Positions 60,624 to 64,000 of a stretch of 64,000 bases of DNA are shown here, piece by piece (positions within the stretch are counted from its first letter, which is position 1; every line of letters starts with the position of its first letter). Both the position numbers and the translations under genes were made by a program. The stretch lies in contig NZ_BAOS01000017.1 of the NCBI RefSeq assembly GCF_002443295.1, positions 62,001-126,000 on the forward strand. Reading direction: 5' to 3'. The notes beneath the pieces were generated by a model that searched no databases, was not told the DNA's origin, and saw nothing but the letters and a program-made list of their open reading frames with translations. The stretch is from Candidatus Scalindua japonica. GTDB lineage: Bacteria > Planctomycetota > Brocadiia > Brocadiales > Scalinduaceae.

Positions 60624-61481
60624 TTATCCTTTTAGTGTATCTCCACCAGACTTTTGCAGATCTTTAATATGCTCTTTTACTATTCCTCTTAATTCAGAAT
60701 AATTATTTGTCGAATTTTTAAGGAAAAGAGTATAGCGCCATATAGCCATCTCCACATGCCCCATCTCCTCATAAAGAATTGCCAGGTTATAATGAGCTTC
60801 TGGAAGGAAAGAGTCCTCCGCCACTACATCTTCCAACACTTCAATAGCTTTTTTTGTTAAGCCCTGAGTCTTGTAGACAAGCCCCATGTTTATCAGGCTT
60901 TTCAGATTATTAGGATTGAGTTCAAGCGCCTTCCGGTACTCCTCTGCAGCCTCCCTATAGTTACCTCTGAGATAATATATTACTCCGAGGTTATTACGCG
61001 CCTCCTCCATTCCGGGATTTAATGATACTACAAACTGATAATGTTCCATCGCTTTATCCAGCTCATTCTGTTCTCGATAAATAACACCCAGGTTGTTATG
61101 TGCCTCGGCATTGTTTGAGTCCAGCTTCAGCACTGTTTCGTATTCATTAACAGCCCTTAACATATCACCCTGTTTCTGGTAATAAACCCCGAGATTAAAA
61201 TGATAAACTGCCTTATCGACGGATTGATCTTCTGGTGAAGATGCAACATGTGGTATTCCGGTATTACCAGGCCTTCCTGAATTAGTTACTTTACTATTTA
61301 CGGTCCTTTTCAACTCTACATTCTCCGGGGCGGCATAAACCCTGCTGATATTACAGCCAAAGTATAAAATTACCGCAATAACCACAATAAAGTTTACATA
61401 ACAGGTAAACTGTTTTATGTACGACTCTCGTATATAACGCATTAATCCCTTTCTGTAATAACTATTAATGTTATGTTGCAT
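60624..61481 (-). CDS. TPR protein of the pilus operon (PilF/MshN-like)
   Basis: 285 residues with one N-terminal membrane segment (FIVVIAVILYFGCNISRVYA) at about 31-50. Five to six TPR units follow at about 85-275 (HFNLGVYYQKQGDMLRAVNE, AHNNLGVIYREQNELDKAME, ARNNLGVIYYLRGNYREAAE, LINMGLVYKTQGLTKKAIEV). The ribosome-binding site AGGAGG lies 6 nt before the ATG at 61481. TPR proteins in MSHA or type IV pilus operons assist secretin assembly, so a pilotin-like role is likely. It sits between the secretin and the ATPase genes. Confidence 0.85.
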   Translation of the reverse strand: MQHNINSYYRKGLMRYIRESYIKQFTCYVNFIVVIAVILYFGCNISRVYAAPENVELKRTVNSKVTNSGRPGNTGIPHVASSPEDQSVDKAVYHFNLGVYYQKQGDMLRAVNEYETVLKLDSNNAEAHNNLGVIYREQNELDKAMEHYQFVVSLNPGMEEARNNLGVIYYLRGNYREAAEEYRKALELNPNNLKSLINMGLVYKTQGLTKKAIEVLEDVVAEDSFLPEAHYNLAILYEEMGHVEMAIWRYTLFLKNSTNNYSELRGIVKEHIKDLQKSGGDTLKG

Positions 61482-61509
61482 AATATCCTCCTGTTAATTT
61501 AAATTCCAA

Positions 61510-63036
61510 TTACCTGGAAAATGGTTTCTTCACCATCGAATATTTTGACCTGATAGAACCAAAATCCTTTGCTCTGGGGCCAACAATAGTAGGTGTAATA
61601 AGTATCACCAGCTCTGTTTTAATATTTGATCTTGTTTCTCTTCGAAAGGCTTTTCCGGCAACCGGAATATCACCGAGAACAGGAGTTTTAGACTGGTTCT
61701 CCTTTACATCATTCTTCATCAAACCTGCTATCAGGATTGTCTCTCCATTTTTAATGGTAACTACCGTCTCCGTCTCTCTCGTGTCAATAGCGGGCCTTGC
61801 GGCTGTTCCGGAAGTCCGGAGGGCAATAAATGAGGACACGCTTGGGTGTACTTCCATTGTAATCATTCCATTCGAATCCACGTGTGGCGTAACATCAAGA
61901 TATACTCCGAAGTTAAACGGCTTTGCCATTGTAGTGGTAATGACGCCGCCCGCTCCTCCTGCACTCTGCTGGGTCTCAAAATATACATCCTGAGTAACGC
62001 TGCTCAGGATGGCCTTCTGTCCATTCAAAATAGAAACCTCAGGGGCTGAAAGGACGGTGATATCTCCCTGTGATTTCAGCGCCGTTAAGAGATAATTAAA
62101 GTCACCATCACTCTTCCCTATCTGAAACAGCTCCGCCACGTCACCCGGTCTTGACTCGCCGGTCGGGGTTGTTGTCTGGCCTAACCGTGGGGCAAAACTC
62201 TGTACAATGTTCAAAGGGTTGGTTTTACCCGAAAACGGCCCTATAGATTGAAGCGTCGCCGCCCAGTTAATTCCAAATTCATTACCCGCTTTAAGGGTAA
62301 CTTCCAGCAACTTTGCCCTGATATGTATCTGTGTCTTAACTGATGACTTGAAAATGTTTATGTATTCCTCTATCTCATTCATATTTGGCCGATAGTCAGT
62401 AACTCTTATGTAACCCACTCTCTTGTTTATTAACAATTTTCCCGTATCACTACTCATAAGTGACCTGATCCCTGATTCAAGTTCTCCCCATACATCTACA
62501 GATTCTTCAGTCTCAATATAGCCATAACTTGCACTATCATTTTCCTCTCCTCCGGCCCCTGTGACAGCCAGGACCGAGCTTTTGGATTTCCTGGTAGAAG
62601 TGCTGTAAATAAATTCAAAGGTACGTGTTAACATTCTTGGCTGTGAAACCCTGAGAATATTGTCTTCAATAGTGTACTCAAGCCCTAATGGTCTCAGCAA
62701 GATTTCAAGGGTCTTGTCAAGCGGCAGATTCTTGAATGATGCAGTTATTTTGCCAGAGGCATCAGGGTCTACAATAACATTATATTCCGGTAACTCTTCG
62801 GACAACACATAGAGAACGTCCTTTAGTGCCATATCCTTAACCGATAAGCTAAACAGCTTCTCTCTCTCTTTTACCTCTTCCAGCATTTGAGTTACAGGCA
62901 GTTCATCCAGAGTAGAAAGGTTGCCTCTTTTTTCAGGGACTAACTGACTGACCGGCATTTTTTTCAGCTCTTCTTTAGTGGTAGCACATCCGGCAATAAT
63001 GGATACAATAATCATTGCTAAAATAATATTTTTCAT
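61510..63036 (-). CDS. mshL: Secretin, MshL/PilQ/GspD type
   Basis: 508 residues. A lipoprotein signal (ILAMIIVSIIAGC) gives a lipidated Cys17. An STN/secretin N-domain follows at about 60-135 (DVLYVLSEELPEYNVIVDPD, then LDKTLEILLRPLGLEYTIED). An N1-like module precedes the C-terminal secretin domain, which has ALKSQGDITVLSAPEVSILN, VTIKNGETILIAGLMKNDVK and ELVILITPTIVGP. It forms the outer-membrane gate for the pilus. The size and N-domain layout are closest to MshL of MSHA pili; gspD is the main alternative. It is followed after 28 bp by the TPR gene, and the ATPase follows that. Confidence 0.9.
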   Translation of the reverse strand: MKNIILAMIIVSIIAGCATTKEELKKMPVSQLVPEKRGNLSTLDELPVTQMLEEVKEREKLFSLSVKDMALKDVLYVLSEELPEYNVIVDPDASGKITASFKNLPLDKTLEILLRPLGLEYTIEDNILRVSQPRMLTRTFEFIYSTSTRKSKSSVLAVTGAGGEENDSASYGYIETEESVDVWGELESGIRSLMSSDTGKLLINKRVGYIRVTDYRPNMNEIEEYINIFKSSVKTQIHIRAKLLEVTLKAGNEFGINWAATLQSIGPFSGKTNPLNIVQSFAPRLGQTTTPTGESRPGDVAELFQIGKSDGDFNYLLTALKSQGDITVLSAPEVSILNGQKAILSSVTQDVYFETQQSAGGAGGVITTTMAKPFNFGVYLDVTPHVDSNGMITMEVHPSVSSFIALRTSGTAARPAIDTRETETVVTIKNGETILIAGLMKNDVKENQSKTPVLGDIPVAGKAFRRETRSNIKTELVILITPTIVGPRAKDFGSIRSKYSMVKKPFSR

Positions 63037-63735
63037 TTCTCCTCCTTATGCATGCGTTTAATTGAATGGCTGAGATAGAACTCTCCGGTAATACAACCTG
63101 TATGTTGCCCTGCTCTCCCGTCTAAAGTAATGACTACTGTCTTATCCATCATCTATAAAATACGCGGGTTTGTTCCGCAAAAAAACTTCACTAAAAATTT
63201 TTTAAAAATTAACCATTACATTTCAAGTTTTGTTTTGTATAAAAATTAACCATTACATTTCAAGTTTTGTTTTGTCTTGTTGAAGAATTAATCACTAAAA
63301 CGTAAGCATTGCTTTGTTGCGCAAATGCATTGCCAAAATATTTGTCAAACTCAAAGTTTTTATAAGATGCTTAGATAACAGCATATGCGAGCTAAAGCAT
63401 TTTACTGTTTATACATTTTTATTTGTTTTAACATGTGTCACTCTGGTGCATCCTGAGTTATTTTGAATCTTAGCAGTACAGGGAGGACTGGTGGGTTGGA
63501 ACCTCCAGCTCAATAGTTTCTCATGTTGGTACAAACGACTACCGGAATCCGGCATGGAAAACGTGTGAGAGAGACGAATGCTACAGGCTGGATATAGATG
63601 TCTTACAGAAGGTCAGTGTGAGTAAGCTCAATGTAGAAAGAATGGTACATAGGAAAGCAAAAAGGAAGGACAGGTTTATTTCCTTTCAACTCTACCTCTA
63701 TAGGGTCCGGGAAAGCTTACGGGCTTTTTTTATTT
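63037..63735. other. Intergenic region with a short tandem repeat and an unidentified open frame
   Basis: About 700 bp. The 35-bp unit at 63204-63238 is repeated perfectly at 63241-63275. An open stretch of 94 codons without a start codon occupies 63474-63758 on the plus strand (ends in ISTPLSSI), unrecognised. No RNA gene was identified. This separates the secretin from the PilP/MshK-like gene although both are on the minus strand. Confidence 0.55.
63204..63275. repeat. Tandem 35-bp repeat (period 37)
   Basis: Two perfect copies of a unit beginning AAAAATTAACCATTACATTT and ending GTTTTGTTTTGT, at 63204-63238 and 63241-63275. It lies about 170 bp upstream of the secretin start. Confidence 0.85.
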
Positions 63736-63999
63736 CTACCCCTTTGTCCTCGATATAATCCGCTTAGTAACCTTAAACCTGGCCTTCTGTTCCTGCATAA
63801 GAAGGGTCCTTTTCAACCCATTCTTCCCGGACAAAACTACTCGATCCCTGTTTATTTCGGTCACCTGTTCCTCTCCCACCCAACTGCCTGTTTCTACCCA
63901 TACATGGTTAATATTGGCAATGGATTTCCCATTGCTCCGGAAAATACCTTTTACCCTGCTGGCAACCATTCCCTCTTCCCATTTTCCTGACTCTGAGTA
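63736..63999 (-). CDS. MshK/PilP-like protein, 5' truncated by window edge
   Basis: The frame is open to the window edge, so the N-terminus lies beyond it; an internal ATG at 63969 is not the start because the upstream codons continue the domain (SGKWEEG). The 88 codons present read MVASRVKGIFRSNGKSIANI, then NHVWVETGSWVGEEQVTEIN and RDRVVLSGKNGLKRTLLM. This beta-strand pattern with G-D/W-x-V is typical of MshK/PilP or GspB/GspC-type inner-membrane partners of secretins. It suggests the pilus operon continues upstream outside this window. Confidence 0.6.
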   Translation of the reverse strand, partial: YSESGKWEEGMVASRVKGIFRSNGKSIANINHVWVETGSWVGEEQVTEINRDRVVLSGKNGLKRTLLMQEQKARFKVTKRIISRTKG

Positions 64000-64000
64000 A

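Noticed and set aside
1-64000. CRISPR array or cas genes
   Set aside because: No regularly spaced direct repeats with unique spacers were seen; the tandem repeats found have two copies only.

Overview
The window is AT-rich bacterial chromosome. No marker gene fixes the taxonomy. The combination seen here suggests a strictly anaerobic bacterium, plausibly a deep-branching planctomycete related to the anammox Brocadiales (Scalindua-like): an Hdr/Flx electron-bifurcation cluster, a complete Bat (Bacteroides aerotolerance-type) locus, an MSHA-like type IV pilus/secretin operon, many MITE-like repeats and wrecked insertion sequences. That assignment is inference.

Layout. 1-5 kb: the tail of an ion antiporter, then a well preserved insertion sequence (887-3092) with an 8-bp target duplication that carries a DNA adenine methylase ahead of its ISKra4-type transposase, then a lipoprotein and a small cyclic-nucleotide-binding protein. 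5-13 kb: a YgiQ-type radical SAM protein, an EPS-type MarR regulator, a striking cluster of short palindromes, a TraB/GumN protein with a small unknown gene, a uracil-DNA-glycosylase-family protein, a MYG1 hydrolase and a UbiD decarboxylase. 13-18 kb: a WbqC remnant, a glycosyltransferase and a cation/proton antiporter fused to a C-terminal cNMP domain. 18-27.4 kb (minus strand): DUF58, a BatD-like protein, then BatA, BatB, BatC, BatD and BatE. The usual MoxR ATPase gene is absent, and about 1.3 kb of debris (hicAB, a membrane-protein remnant and a MITE) lies after the DUF58 gene. 27.6-35.1 kb (plus strand): hdrC-hdrB-hdrA-mvhD/flxD-flxC-flxB-flxA-mobB behind a consensus promoter whose leader holds a terminator-like hairpin. 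35-44 kb: unknown genes, including a 1372-residue membrane protein with an internal duplication. 44-52 kb: housekeeping genes (mtaB, cmk, rpsA, apt, tRNA-Arg, an rluD-type gene, tatA). 52-54.3 kb: repeats and a transposase relic. 54.3-64 kb (minus strand): TauE, PmbA, PilU, PilT, PilB/GspE, a TPR protein, an MshL-like secretin and the tail of a PilP/MshK-like protein.

How the genes fit together. HdrCBA with FlxDCBA forms a soluble complex expected to couple NAD(H) oxidation to ferredoxin and heterodisulfide-type reduction. The Bat proteins form an inner-membrane/periplasmic vWA-TPR assembly. The pilus genes supply extension and retraction motors plus the outer-membrane pore. The most unusual observations are the methylase-carrying insertion sequence, the hdr leader and the apparent broken start of hdrB, the altered antiporter ion-site motif, the MoxR-less split Bat locus and the four-copy palindrome cluster.
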